DNA from: Bacteroidota bacterium
Lineage (GTDB): Bacteria > Bacteroidota > Bacteroidia > UBA8524
DNA length: 64,000 bases
Assembly (NCBI GenBank): GCA_008933805.1
Contig: WBUH01000007.1
Location: forward strand, 124,001-188,000
Reading direction: 5' to 3'
Positions 54,670-63,583 of this stretch are shown here, piece by piece; position 1 is the stretch's first letter; each line of letters begins with the position of its first letter. The translations under genes and the position numbers were made by a program. The notes beneath the pieces are model-generated. The model was not told where the DNA came from. It saw only the letters and a list, made by a program, of their open reading frames with translations, and did no database searches.

Positions 54670-55938
54670 ATTTAAAAGACTTTGGTATAGTTGGGTAACC
54701 TTTTGCGCAATTACAGGGTAAGAATAATTTTCTACCGCCTTGTTACGGGCGTTTTCTTGCAAACGTTGCACGGCTTGTGTTTCCTTCAACACATAGTTAA
54801 TTCCTTCCGCTAAATCATCCACACTCTCGTAATCGGCCAAGTATCCGTTGTGCATGTGTTGTATCAAGTCGGGTATCCCGCCTACCTCAAATGCAACGGA
54901 CGGAACTCCGCAGCTCAAGGCTTCCATTATAGTATTGGGTAGGTTCTCTTCAAGGCTGGGCAACACAAAAACATCGCTGGCATTGTAAAAATCTATAATG
55001 CGTTCCTCGTCGTTCAAATAGCCTGTAAATGTATACTCAAAAGGTAAATCAAGGTTCACATCGGTTTTAGCCTCCCCCATTACCAATAGTTTTATTCGTT
55101 TGCTCCAATCGGGTTGTTTTACTTTAAGTTTCCAAAGAGCTACCCGCAAGTATTCAAATCCTTTGCGTACATCGCTAACATTAGCCGCTACAAAACTGAT
55201 ACACAGTGTCTCGTTATCTAACCCAAATTTTGCCTTTGCATCGGCTTTGTTATTAGGTTTATAAACTTCCGTATTGATGGGATTGGGGATTACTTCTATC
55301 CGTTTATCGCCTAATAAAGAGCTTTTGCGGGCTCTGGCAGCTAACCAATTACTACAAGCTATGAACGTTAGGTCTAAATCATTGTATGTTTTCTCTTTCT
55401 TTTCATGCACAGCAGATGAAACATCACTTTCGGATGGATTGCGCAAGTAAAAACAGTTACCGCATTGTTTTTGGTAGTTTTCGCACTCGCGACTGTGATG
55501 GCAACCGCCCGTCATAGCCCACATATCATGCATAGTCCACACAATGGGTTTGTTCAGTTTTTTTAGCTTACGAATACCTTTCAATGAAAGAAACCCATTG
55601 TTTATCCAATGCAGGTGAACAATATCGGCTTCTTTCACCAACGGGAAACTAGATATATCTAAACCCATGTTAGCCGTTGAAAACCTAAAACGGTCGGCCT
55701 TATTTTTTACCTGAAATGCAAACCATATTTTTTCCCACGCTAAACGGGTAAGGGCAATTTTTTTGCCCATAGGGTTGTTGGCTATCACGTGTACGTTTTC
55801 AAACCTGTCAGTAGCGGTTCCGTGCAAATACACTAATTGCGATTGCACTTCGTTACCGCTGTTTAATGCCTCATGTAAACGGTATGCAGCAACCCCCGCC
55901 CCGCCTTTATCAAACGTATTTAGTTGTGTGGTTTTCAT
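54664..55938 (-). CDS. Glycosyltransferase family 4
   Basis: GT-B enzyme of 424 aa from ATG 55938 (TTG 55941 is adjacent and unlikely). N-terminal FDKGGAGVAAYRLHEAL, acceptor-side IVHLHWINNGF and WTMHDMWAMTGGCHHSRECE. A cysteine cluster (GGCHHSREC..., CGNCFYL) is typical of WcaC-like members. The donor site holds VMGEAKTDV and FVLPSLEENLPNTIMEAL with the E-x7-E pair, then VGGIPDLI. It likely adds a sugar to a surface polysaccharide. Convergent with the YfhO-like gene. Confidence 0.88.
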   Translation of the reverse strand: MKTTQLNTFDKGGAGVAAYRLHEALNSGNEVQSQLVYLHGTATDRFENVHVIANNPMGKKIALTRLAWEKIWFAFQVKNKADRFRFSTANMGLDISSFPLVKEADIVHLHWINNGFLSLKGIRKLKKLNKPIVWTMHDMWAMTGGCHHSRECENYQKQCGNCFYLRNPSESDVSSAVHEKKEKTYNDLDLTFIACSNWLAARARKSSLLGDKRIEVIPNPINTEVYKPNNKADAKAKFGLDNETLCISFVAANVSDVRKGFEYLRVALWKLKVKQPDWSKRIKLLVMGEAKTDVNLDLPFEYTFTGYLNDEERIIDFYNASDVFVLPSLEENLPNTIMEALSCGVPSVAFEVGGIPDLIQHMHNGYLADYESVDDLAEGINYVLKETQAVQRLQENARNKAVENYSYPVIAQKVTQLYQSLLNK

Positions 55939-56022
55939 CAAAAATTATTACAACTTAAAGTTTACATTGATTTGTCAAAAAAAAGAACGCAATATTGCAT
56001 ACAATAACAAATAAAACCATAG

Positions 56023-56721
56023 ATGTCGAATAATATTCCATACTACTCTATCTTATCCTCAGAGTTTATAAACACCTTAAAGGGTCATGCCGTGTTTGAA
56101 TTAACAAGCAAATTTGGTCGGACTTTTTTAAGCCGTAAGCCGCAGCCAAAAAAAGATGCTGAAAAAAACTTACTAAACTTAGGCGCCGGAACACTTTATT
56201 ATGATGGATGGATTAATGCTGACTTCTTTTATTTACCAATAAAATTTTGGAAAAAAAGCAAATATAGAATCCCCGAATGGATGCTTGATTTGAGATACCC
56301 GTTGAATTGTGACGATAATTTCTTCGATGGGGTTTTTACAGAACATACTTTAGAGCATTTATACCCTTATCAAGTACTAAACCTACTTAAGGAACTTAAC
56401 AGGACAATGAAAAGCGGTGCTTGGCTTAGAATTGCAGTTCCGGACTTAGAGAAGTATGTTAATTACTACGTAGGTAAAGAATCACATAAAAATTTCAGTG
56501 AAATGTGGCCAGAGAATAAAGCTGCTGCAATTCGCAATATCACACAGAACTATTTGCACATATCAACTTGGGATGGCGATTTATTAGTAAAGTTCTGCGA
56601 AATGGCTGGTTTTGTTAACGCGAAAAAGGTTGATTTTGGAATCGGAACTGATAAAACTTTAATAAAAGATGATTTAGGCAGAAGCTGGGAGACACTTTAT
56701 GTGGAAGCACAAAAGGCATAA
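56023..56721 (+). CDS. Class I SAM-dependent methyltransferase
   Basis: A 232-aa methyltransferase. SAM loop NLLNLGAGTLYYDGWINAD (GxGxx), acidic strand MLDLRYPLNCDDNFFDGVFT, EHTLEHLYPYQVLNLLKELN (motif with the characteristic EHTLEH) and RIAVPDLEKYVNYYVG. It is of the type found in surface-polysaccharide clusters and here sits among glycosyltransferases. Substrate unknown. Confidence 0.82.
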   Translation: MSNNIPYYSILSSEFINTLKGHAVFELTSKFGRTFLSRKPQPKKDAEKNLLNLGAGTLYYDGWINADFFYLPIKFWKKSKYRIPEWMLDLRYPLNCDDNFFDGVFTEHTLEHLYPYQVLNLLKELNRTMKSGAWLRIAVPDLEKYVNYYVGKESHKNFSEMWPENKAAAIRNITQNYLHISTWDGDLLVKFCEMAGFVNAKKVDFGIGTDKTLIKDDLGRSWETLYVEAQKA

Positions 56722-56730
56722 TAATAAAAT

Positions 56731-56756
56731 AAAAAGGGGGCTTTAGCCCCCTTTTT
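56731..56756. terminator. Bidirectional terminator
   Basis: AAAAAGGGGGC, loop TTTA, GCCCCCTTTTT. It separates the rightward methyltransferase and the leftward LamG gene, whose stops are 37 nt apart. Confidence 0.88.
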
Positions 56757-56758
56757 AT

Positions 56759-57769
56759 TTATTGTACAGATATCCTTTGGCTTAAGAGTATTTCTTCAGA
56801 AACACTATCTAAAACCTGTGTAACATATAATCCTGCAGGTAATGCATCAATATTTATTACTCCAGTGTTATCTAAAGAGCTTTCAAGAACTTTTCTTCCT
56901 GTTAGGTCAAATATTATCACTTTAGTAGTTTCATATTTATACTCACCACTAACAAACAATTTATCGTTAGCAGGATTCGGGAAAACTTCAACTTTATTAT
57001 TAGCGGCTTCAACATTTTTTATTGATGTATGTGTATTATTGTACAACGCAGTAATCTCTTGTTGATTCAACGCCCTGTTATATATCCTTACTTCATCAAT
57101 CTTACCTTTGAAATATTGCTTTGAAGGTCCGGGAATTGCCATGCCAATACGTAGAGCAGAGTCTGAATATGCTAACGGGAAAGTCGCTTTTTCAAATTTT
57201 ACCAAATTACCATCTACATAAACCCTCACGTTAGAATCTGATGCGTTCCTATCGTAAGTCCCTACCACATGTACCCAGTCATTAGTCTGAATAACCGCTG
57301 GGTCAATTGAAAATTGTTCGCTTGACGTATTTGCAACTCCAAATCCCCAATATTGATTTTGTCCGGGGCTACCTGCTCCGTACAACAAATATGAGTTGCC
57401 AGGCGAAGAATTATGTTTTAAGCGCTTACAAACAATAATATTCCATGAACTAAAATCAGTGGCATTAACCCATGCAGAAACGCTAACAGCGTCAACCGGT
57501 TCAATGGTTGGATCACTTTCAACCCTAACATAATCTCCATTGCCATTAAAAGTGTAGCACTTATTAGCATTATTCCACCTATCTGTTGTCAATGATGGTG
57601 TGCCTATGATTACTCCATCATTTCCGTTTCCGCTATAATCCTTCACGTCACCGTTAAACGGGTAATACGCCGCCAATCCCTGTCTTAGGTCAATTTGAGA
57701 GAAACCTTTGTCATACGCCAGCAAAGCAATAAAACTGAATAATACACTGAGGGTAATTTTTCTTTTCAT
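56759..57769 (-). CDS. LamG-domain T9SS protein (tandem copy 2)
   Basis: A 336-aa secreted protein with signal peptide (SVLFSFIALLAYDKGFSQ). LamG/concanavalin-like domain (about 28-240): GLAAYYPFNGDVKDYSGNGN, SVSAWVNATDFSSWNI, DWVHVVGTYDRN, KGKIDEVRIYNRALNQQEI. T9SS sorting domain (about 258-336): VEVFPNPANDKLFVSG, LPAGLYVTQVLD. LamG modules bind carbohydrate or protein. It is 5 nt from its close paralogue upstream. Confidence 0.86.
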   Translation of the reverse strand: MKRKITLSVLFSFIALLAYDKGFSQIDLRQGLAAYYPFNGDVKDYSGNGNDGVIIGTPSLTTDRWNNANKCYTFNGNGDYVRVESDPTIEPVDAVSVSAWVNATDFSSWNIIVCKRLKHNSSPGNSYLLYGAGSPGQNQYWGFGVANTSSEQFSIDPAVIQTNDWVHVVGTYDRNASDSNVRVYVDGNLVKFEKATFPLAYSDSALRIGMAIPGPSKQYFKGKIDEVRIYNRALNQQEITALYNNTHTSIKNVEAANNKVEVFPNPANDKLFVSGEYKYETTKVIIFDLTGRKVLESSLDNTGVINIDALPAGLYVTQVLDSVSEEILLSQRISVQ

Positions 57770-57774
57770 ATTTA

Positions 57775-58806
57775 TTAATTATTGATAATGATTTTCTTAG
57801 TTGTAGAAGATTTGTCTTTGTCATTATAGAATTGAAAATAATACACTCCATTAGAAAGTGCATCAACGTTGATCATATTATTTTCTATACGTTCATTATA
57901 AAAAATTTGCTTTCCTGTGAAATCATAAGCACTAAAAGTGATATTTTCTATACTCTCACATTGAACAAAAAGCTCTGAACGTGCAGGGCTGGGGTATACT
58001 TTAACATCCAACTCTTTACTTGTTGCTTCTTCCACTGATTGAGTAAATTGTTGTTTACATAACGCATTTATCTCAACTTCATTTAATGCTCTATTGTAAA
58101 TCCTGATTTCATCAAGTTTACCTTTGAAATATTGTTTTGAAGGTCCGGGAATAGCCATTCCGATTCTTAAACTTGAATCAGTATAGTAAATGCTACCCGA
58201 AGCCTGTTCTTGAGCAACCATTTCACAATCAACATATGCTCTAACATTTTGCAGTACCTGAGTATTATCACCCCCTGTTGTAGTTGCTGATGGTGATTTT
58301 TCATAAATCCCTACCAAATGAATCCATTTACCTGTTTGCGCTGTAGCATTATCAATTGCAAAATGGGTTTGGGTTTTACTTGACGCTATCCCGAACCCCC
58401 AGTTTTGAGGACTCCCCGCTGTTCCGGAGGCATAAAGAATATAAGAATTCCAAGGGCTTCCATTATGAACAGCACGTTTGCTAACTACAATATTCCACGA
58501 AGAAAAGTCTTCGCAGTATACCCAAGCGGCGATGGTCATTGCCGTATCGGGACGAAGTGTTGGGTGATCTTTCACCCAAATGTGGTCGCCATTACCATTA
58601 AACTTATAAGCACTATTTGAGTTGCCGTCTTTATCATTTACGAGAACAGGATTTCCTGATATTGTACCGTGGTTATTATTACCACTATGATCTTTCACAT
58701 CGCCTGAAAAGGGATAATAAGCAACTAAACCCTGATTAAGATTAATTTGAGCTTTTGCAGAAAAAGCAAACGTTAATATACAAACTGCCAGAACAACACT
58801 TCTCAT
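57775..58806 (-). CDS. LamG-domain T9SS protein (tandem copy 1)
   Basis: A 343-aa secreted protein of the same layout: signal peptide (AVCILTFAFSAKAQ), LamG domain with GLVAYYPFSGDVKDHSGNNN, TIAAWVYCEDFSSWNIVVSK, KWIHLVGIYEKS and KGKLDEIRIYNRALNEVEI, then a sorting domain (VKVYPSPARSELFVQC, LSNGVYYFQFYND). It differs from copy 2 by an insert around KSPSATTTGGDNTQ. The copies share long identical stretches (SLRIGMAIPGPSKQYFKGK). They form one operon. Confidence 0.86.
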   Translation of the reverse strand: MRSVVLAVCILTFAFSAKAQINLNQGLVAYYPFSGDVKDHSGNNNHGTISGNPVLVNDKDGNSNSAYKFNGNGDHIWVKDHPTLRPDTAMTIAAWVYCEDFSSWNIVVSKRAVHNGSPWNSYILYASGTAGSPQNWGFGIASSKTQTHFAIDNATAQTGKWIHLVGIYEKSPSATTTGGDNTQVLQNVRAYVDCEMVAQEQASGSIYYTDSSLRIGMAIPGPSKQYFKGKLDEIRIYNRALNEVEINALCKQQFTQSVEEATSKELDVKVYPSPARSELFVQCESIENITFSAYDFTGKQIFYNERIENNMINVDALSNGVYYFQFYNDKDKSSTTKKIIINN

Positions 58807-58903
58807 TATAAATTAAATAAAATTTCAGTAAAGATAATATTCAAAATCATTACCTTATAAGATACTTCCAAATTTTCGATAAAATCAATACATTTATTGA
58901 TTG

Positions 58904-58911
58904 TACTTTTG
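58904..58911 (+). promoter_or_regulatory. -7 promoter box TACTTTTG of the glycosyltransferase gene
   Basis: Perfect TAnnTTTG, 6 nt before ATG 58918. A leaderless or nearly leaderless transcript is likely. Confidence 0.6.
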
Positions 58912-58917
58912 CTATAA

Positions 58918-59817
58918 ATGCTACGCACTCCGATACTATTTTTAGTTTTTAACCGTCCCAAGGAAACTGCTGTGGTTTTTGAGGCCATACGCAAAGCACA
59001 GCCTAAGCAGCTGTTTATTGCTGCTGACGGACCCCGTGCAAACAGACCAGATGATATTGATAATAGTGCTGCGGTGCGGGTAGTTTGCCAAAAAGTGGAT
59101 TGGGATTGTGAAGTGAAAACTTTATATCGTGACCAAAACTTAGGATGCCGAAATGCGGTGAGTAGCGGCATTACTTGGTTTTTTGAGAATGTGGAGCAAG
59201 GTATTGTGTTGGAAGATGATTGTTTACCACACCCTGATTTTTTTACATACTGCGAGGCTCTGCTTGATAAATACCGCAATGATGAAAGCGTAATGCACAT
59301 TGGCGGTAACAACTTTCAAGACGGGCTGAAACGTAGTGACGGAAGCTATTACTTTAGCAAAATCCCGCACATTTGGGGCTGGGCAAGCTGGCGCAGAGCA
59401 TGGAAAAAGTATGACGTGAATATGCCCGCACTTGACAAGTTTATTGCTGAAAAGTCTAAACAAATTCCTTTTAAAACTACTGCTGAAAGGGCGTATTGGA
59501 TGCAAACTTTCAAAAGGGTAAAGCGCGGAGAAATTAATACTTGGGATTATCAATGGACGTTTGCTTTGCTTAATAATAATGGAATGGCGATAACTCCTGA
59601 GGTTAATTTGGTTGAAAACATTGGATTTGGTGAGAGTGCTACCCACACCGGAAATTCTAACGACCGTTTGGGACAGCTACAAACCACCGGGATTATTCCC
59701 CTATTCCACCCAACACATATTGCAGTGAACCATGATGCTGATTTTTACTGGTATAAAAAGGTGATACCGTGGCAGCTGAAGTTGAAAAATGCTGTAAATT
59801 TTCTATTAAAGAAATAA
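58918..59817 (+). CDS. Glycosyltransferase, GNT-I/GT2-like
   Basis: A 299-aa GT-A enzyme. N-terminal PILFLVFNRPKETAVVFEAI, FIAADGPRANRPDD, RDQNLGCRNAVSSGITWFFE and the metal-binding EDDCLP in GIVLEDDCLPHPDFF. Then HIWGWASWRRAWKKYD and WDYQWTFALLNNNGM. This layout is common in O-antigen and capsule loci. No membrane segment. Its 3' end overlaps the convergent GT2 gene by 12 nt. Confidence 0.85.
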   Translation: MLRTPILFLVFNRPKETAVVFEAIRKAQPKQLFIAADGPRANRPDDIDNSAAVRVVCQKVDWDCEVKTLYRDQNLGCRNAVSSGITWFFENVEQGIVLEDDCLPHPDFFTYCEALLDKYRNDESVMHIGGNNFQDGLKRSDGSYYFSKIPHIWGWASWRRAWKKYDVNMPALDKFIAEKSKQIPFKTTAERAYWMQTFKRVKRGEINTWDYQWTFALLNNNGMAITPEVNLVENIGFGESATHTGNSNDRLGQLQTTGIIPLFHPTHIAVNHDADFYWYKKVIPWQLKLKNAVNFLLKK

Positions 59818-60756
59818 CGATTTTATTGCTGTAAGGATTAATGATAGCGGTGTGCTAAACACTGTTAACGGTTTTTTTAGTGCCATTCTTATCCAAGTTC
59901 TTCCTAAGTGTCTTTGCAAAGCCCGTTGGTTATATAATTTAACTTGGTTATTTTTTGATAAAATACTGCTGAACAACTTATTTACTGCCCTTACGTCCAC
60001 TTTTTCTAATTGATTGGCACTGATATAATGGAAGTTATTCGCTTCGTATGGAGAAAGTTCTATGCCCAGTCTGTAAAGTTGCATTTGACGAATGCCGTAT
60101 ATCACCTCGTTAGACCGCTTAACCACTTCGGGTGATTTGGCTTGAATATCTATCCTGTAATCCAGCAATACTTCGGGAATGTTTGCCAACCTCAGCACTT
60201 GTGATGCACGTACCCACAAATCGTAGTCTTGTATTTTTTTAAGCTTGCTGTCGTACCTCAATCCATGCTTATCTAAGTCTCTTTTCCGCATCATCACTGT
60301 TGGATGTGCAATGGCTGAATTAAACAATAGCTTGCATTGTATTTCTTCGTGCTGAACAGGTGTTTTCCAAAGTCCTTTCCAATCGCCTGTTAAATTCACC
60401 CAACTGCCTGCTATTGCAACCTCCGGGTGAGCATCCATAAATGCTATCTGTCGTTCAAACCTGTTTGGGTAGCAAACATCGTCGGTATCCATTCTGGCAA
60501 TGTATTCACCTGTACAAAGAGCTAATCCTTTGTTGAGTGATGCTGCTAGCCCCATGTTGGCTTCGTTGTGGTATATTTTTATGCGAGGGTCGTTATAGCT
60601 CTCAATAATTTCTATGCTATTGTCAGGGGTAGCATCATTTATAATTACCCACTCAAAATCACCAAACGTTTGATTCAATACGCTTTCAATGGCAGGCCGA
60701 ATTAACTCTGCACTATTATATACTGCGGTAAGAACACTTATTTTGGGTTTAGTCAT
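59806..60756 (-). CDS. Glycosyltransferase family 2
   Basis: A 316-aa cytoplasmic GT2. KISVLTAVYNSAELIRPAI, SVLNQTFGDFEWVIINDATPD (in part), MGLAASLNKGL and the metal site ARMDTDDVCYPNRFERQ. The acceptor side has IQDYDLWVRAS. A C-terminal helix is probably membrane-associated. It overlaps asnB by 8 nt, so it is part of the asnB-methyltransferase-GT11 operon. Confidence 0.9.
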   Translation of the reverse strand: MTKPKISVLTAVYNSAELIRPAIESVLNQTFGDFEWVIINDATPDNSIEIIESYNDPRIKIYHNEANMGLAASLNKGLALCTGEYIARMDTDDVCYPNRFERQIAFMDAHPEVAIAGSWVNLTGDWKGLWKTPVQHEEIQCKLLFNSAIAHPTVMMRKRDLDKHGLRYDSKLKKIQDYDLWVRASQVLRLANIPEVLLDYRIDIQAKSPEVVKRSNEVIYGIRQMQLYRLGIELSPYEANNFHYISANQLEKVDVRAVNKLFSSILSKNNQVKLYNQRALQRHLGRTWIRMALKKPLTVFSTPLSLILTAIKSLFL

Positions 60757-62572
60757 TGCTAAAGCTATGCTTCTCTACCCAAATGGCAAGGGTAAGTAAT
60801 ATCCAAGTATGGTAATTGTTTTTCTCGAAATACGGTTGGCATTTGGTATACTCCAGCAGGCTGTACATCTTATTGTTTTTATTGTACAGGTATTGCCTTT
60901 TTAGTTCTTGTACAGCAGGTATTTGCAGCCATTTGTTTACCGGTGCTCCAAACCCTTGCTTGCTGCGTTTACGGATACTCTCAGTCCACAATTGTCCCAT
61001 TGCTTCACGAAGCAATATCTTATCGTTGGTACTGTTTACTTTTAATGTATAGGGCAACGCGATACAATACTCGGCAAAATCAACATCTAAAAACGGGGCA
61101 CGAAGTTCAACGCTGCTGGCCATGGCTGCCCTGTCAGTTTTTACCAATATATCACCGGGCATATAATCCTCGATATCAGCCCGCATACCATCGTCGGGAG
61201 TATTATTAGGCTTGAATGAGAATGAAGGTTTTACGGCCTTGTCTTTAAGTCCTATAGCGGCTATTTCGCTATCACTAAAATAGGTGTTGTGTTGAGTATG
61301 GGCATTTAGCAGGCTGCCATATTGAGTATTGCGAATGCCTGCTTCGTATTTTTTGGCGTCAATCCCCAAGCCCAGTTTACGAGATAGTTTTAACCCAAGT
61401 TTTATTGCAGGGATAATGGCCTGCGGGGTTTTACCCCCTTTCATCATCTCTAACAATATTTTGTATGAACCATAACCGCCCAGCAACTCATCGCCTGCAT
61501 CGCCAGTAAGTATTACCGTTAAATGTTCCTTCGCAAGTTTAGAAATAAGGTACGTAGGAATGTTTGATGAATCTGCAAAGGGTTCATCATAAATATCCTG
61601 CATCTTTAGCAGTAAATCAGCTATGTCAGCTTCCCGTTGTTGAAGCTCAATGTGATGCGTATTGTATTTTTGGGCTATTTCACGGGCAAACGGTAATTCA
61701 TCAATGCTATCACCAAAGCCAAACGAAATAGTTTTAATCCCCTCTTTGTATTTGGCAGCAAGAGCTACAATGGTGCTTGAGTCCAACCCTCCGCTTAGAA
61801 ATGCACCAACGGGTACATCGGCTACCAATTGCTTTTTTACCGCATCATCTAACAAAAAAGTAAATCGTTCGGCAACGTCTGTCAGCTTTTGCGAATCACC
61901 AACTTCAGGCAGATGCCAATACCGTTCGGTGGTTATTTTTTTGGTTTGAGGGATGTATTCTAAAGTATGTGCCGGTGGAAGGGTAAATATATTTTTATAT
62001 ATGGTTTTGTGAGGATGTATGTATAAGTGTTTAAGGTAGTGCGCCAAGCTATCTTTATCCAACACAGGCTCTACCAACCCCGAAGCCAAAATGGCTTTTA
62101 TTTCTGAAGCATATAAAAACTCTCCGCCTTTGCCCATGGCATAGTAAAACGGTTTCTCCCCAAAACGGTCGCGGGCACAAAACAACGTTTGGTTGTTATC
62201 GTCCCAAATAGAGAACGCAAACATACCGGGCAGGCTTTTCATCATTGCTTTGCCTTGCTGTTCGTAGAGTGCAATCAGCAGTTCAGTATCGCTATCGTTT
62301 TGGTAGTTGTAATGGGTTTCTTGTCGTAACTTTTTATAACCGTATATCTCCCCGTTAAAAACGATACCTATGCTCTTATTGTGGTTAAACATGGGTTGCC
62401 AACCGCCCTCCAAATCGACGATACTGAGGCGACGATGTCCTAAAACGCATCGGTCATAGGCATAATGTCCGTCGCCATCGGGGCCGCGGTGCGCTATGGC
62501 ACCGGTCATCCGCTTTACTGTTGACTCGTATTCTGCTGCATTATCAGCAACTATTCCGGCAATCCCACACAT
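60749..62572 (-). CDS. asnB: Asparagine synthase (glutamine-hydrolysing) family protein
   Basis: A 607-aa amidotransferase. The N-terminal glutaminase begins MCGIAGIV (Cys2 nucleophile), with AHRGPDGDGHY, LGHRRLSIVDLEGGWQPM and IVFNGEIYGY. The synthetase domain has the ATP loop GAFLSGGLDSSTIVALA and YDEPFADSSNIPTYLIS, then LTGDAGDELLGGYG and DILVKTDRAAMASSVELRAPFLD. AsnB paralogues in glycan loci often amidate uronic acids. Its place between GT2, a methyltransferase and a GT11 favours that role over plain asparagine synthesis (inference). It lies 4 nt behind the methyltransferase. Confidence 0.88.
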   Translation of the reverse strand: MCGIAGIVADNAAEYESTVKRMTGAIAHRGPDGDGHYAYDRCVLGHRRLSIVDLEGGWQPMFNHNKSIGIVFNGEIYGYKKLRQETHYNYQNDSDTELLIALYEQQGKAMMKSLPGMFAFSIWDDNNQTLFCARDRFGEKPFYYAMGKGGEFLYASEIKAILASGLVEPVLDKDSLAHYLKHLYIHPHKTIYKNIFTLPPAHTLEYIPQTKKITTERYWHLPEVGDSQKLTDVAERFTFLLDDAVKKQLVADVPVGAFLSGGLDSSTIVALAAKYKEGIKTISFGFGDSIDELPFAREIAQKYNTHHIELQQREADIADLLLKMQDIYDEPFADSSNIPTYLISKLAKEHLTVILTGDAGDELLGGYGSYKILLEMMKGGKTPQAIIPAIKLGLKLSRKLGLGIDAKKYEAGIRNTQYGSLLNAHTQHNTYFSDSEIAAIGLKDKAVKPSFSFKPNNTPDDGMRADIEDYMPGDILVKTDRAAMASSVELRAPFLDVDFAEYCIALPYTLKVNSTNDKILLREAMGQLWTESIRKRSKQGFGAPVNKWLQIPAVQELKRQYLYNKNNKMYSLLEYTKCQPYFEKNNYHTWILLTLAIWVEKHSFSND

Positions 62573-62576
62573 GGTT

Positions 62577-63542
62577 TTAGCGAATTCCGTTTACAACAGG
62601 GCCCCACCAATCCGAGGGTTCAATATTTTTGTAGTTGTTTTCTTTAAACCACATAAATACTTCGTAAGGGGTATGCCCTGATTGGTAACTTGGGGTAATG
62701 CTATCAAACGTGTCTAATATGCTCCACTTAAAATCTTTTAAAAGAAAGAAAGGGAAAAAGCTGTTTATCAACGTTCTTGTCCAAGGGAAAAGCCCCATTG
62801 GAAAGAACACAATATTTACAAAATAGGTATAGATAAGTGGAGGATAATGACCAAACACCGGCCATAAAAACTTGAACACTTTACGCCAAAACTTTACTGC
62901 GGGTAAATCGTAATACCCCCCTTGACCGTAAACGGCACAAGCTGTCCAGCCACCTTCCTTTACTGACTCAGCTATTTGTGAAAACCCTTTTTTAGGGTCG
63001 GGAGTATGATGCAGCACACCAATAGTAAATGCTCCGTCAAAAACACCCTTTTTAAACGGCGGAGCCAAAATATCACCTTGTACAATTAGCACATCAGGGT
63101 CGTTTGCAAAGTTCTTGCGGGCCGCTTCTACAGCACTGCTGTAATCCAATCCCACTACTTTTGCTCCTTTTATTCTGCCTGTTTCCACAAACCTGCCGGG
63201 GCCGCAACCGTAATCAGCAATAAGTTGTCCCTTTAAATCCCCTTTTTTATTGGTGATTTTCTCCCACATTGATTGTGTATAGCCTTCGTATTTCTTCCCT
63301 TTATTTTCGCTGTCAAATTGCACTTTGCTCCATTTATTCCATTGCCAGCCAAATGATTTTGCATAGTTTTCGTTGGCGTTATAGCCGGCAAAACGTGGCA
63401 CTCCCCTCACAATAGGGTATGTGTTTGATTTTGATACTAACTCTCCTTCTATCACAAAACCGTTTTCTTCTTTGGTAATTTTCAGTTCAAAGGCTTCTTG
63501 CGTTTTAGGGTCACACAAAATGTCTAAATACGATGGGTGCAT
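62577..63542 (-). CDS. SAM-dependent methyltransferase with Trm112-like N-terminus
   Basis: A 321-aa protein. N-terminal Trm112-like region (about 1-55: YLDILCDPKTQEAFEL, NTYPIVRGVPRF), then a class I methyltransferase: LIADYGCGPGRFVETG, VVGLDYSSAVEAARKN, VLIVQGDILAPPFKK, FDGAFTIGVLHHTPDPKKG. The C-terminal half (about 225-290) is hydrophobic and may lie on the membrane. This group methylates sugars or lipids in surface-glycan loci. It is upstream of asnB and downstream of the GT11 gene, with its own promoter box. Confidence 0.83.
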   Translation of the reverse strand: MHPSYLDILCDPKTQEAFELKITKEENGFVIEGELVSKSNTYPIVRGVPRFAGYNANENYAKSFGWQWNKWSKVQFDSENKGKKYEGYTQSMWEKITNKKGDLKGQLIADYGCGPGRFVETGRIKGAKVVGLDYSSAVEAARKNFANDPDVLIVQGDILAPPFKKGVFDGAFTIGVLHHTPDPKKGFSQIAESVKEGGWTACAVYGQGGYYDLPAVKFWRKVFKFLWPVFGHYPPLIYTYFVNIVFFPMGLFPWTRTLINSFFPFFLLKDFKWSILDTFDSITPSYQSGHTPYEVFMWFKENNYKNIEPSDWWGPVVNGIR

Positions 63543-63565
63543 CTTATAGTTCTAATTTTAAAGGG

Positions 63566-63573
63566 CAAATGTA
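63566..63573 (-). promoter_or_regulatory. -7 promoter box TACATTTG of the methyltransferase-asnB operon
   Basis: Perfect TAnnTTTG, 23 nt before ATG 63542, in the 41-nt gap after the GT11 gene. Confidence 0.5.
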
Positions 63574-63583
63574 CATTTTGGAG

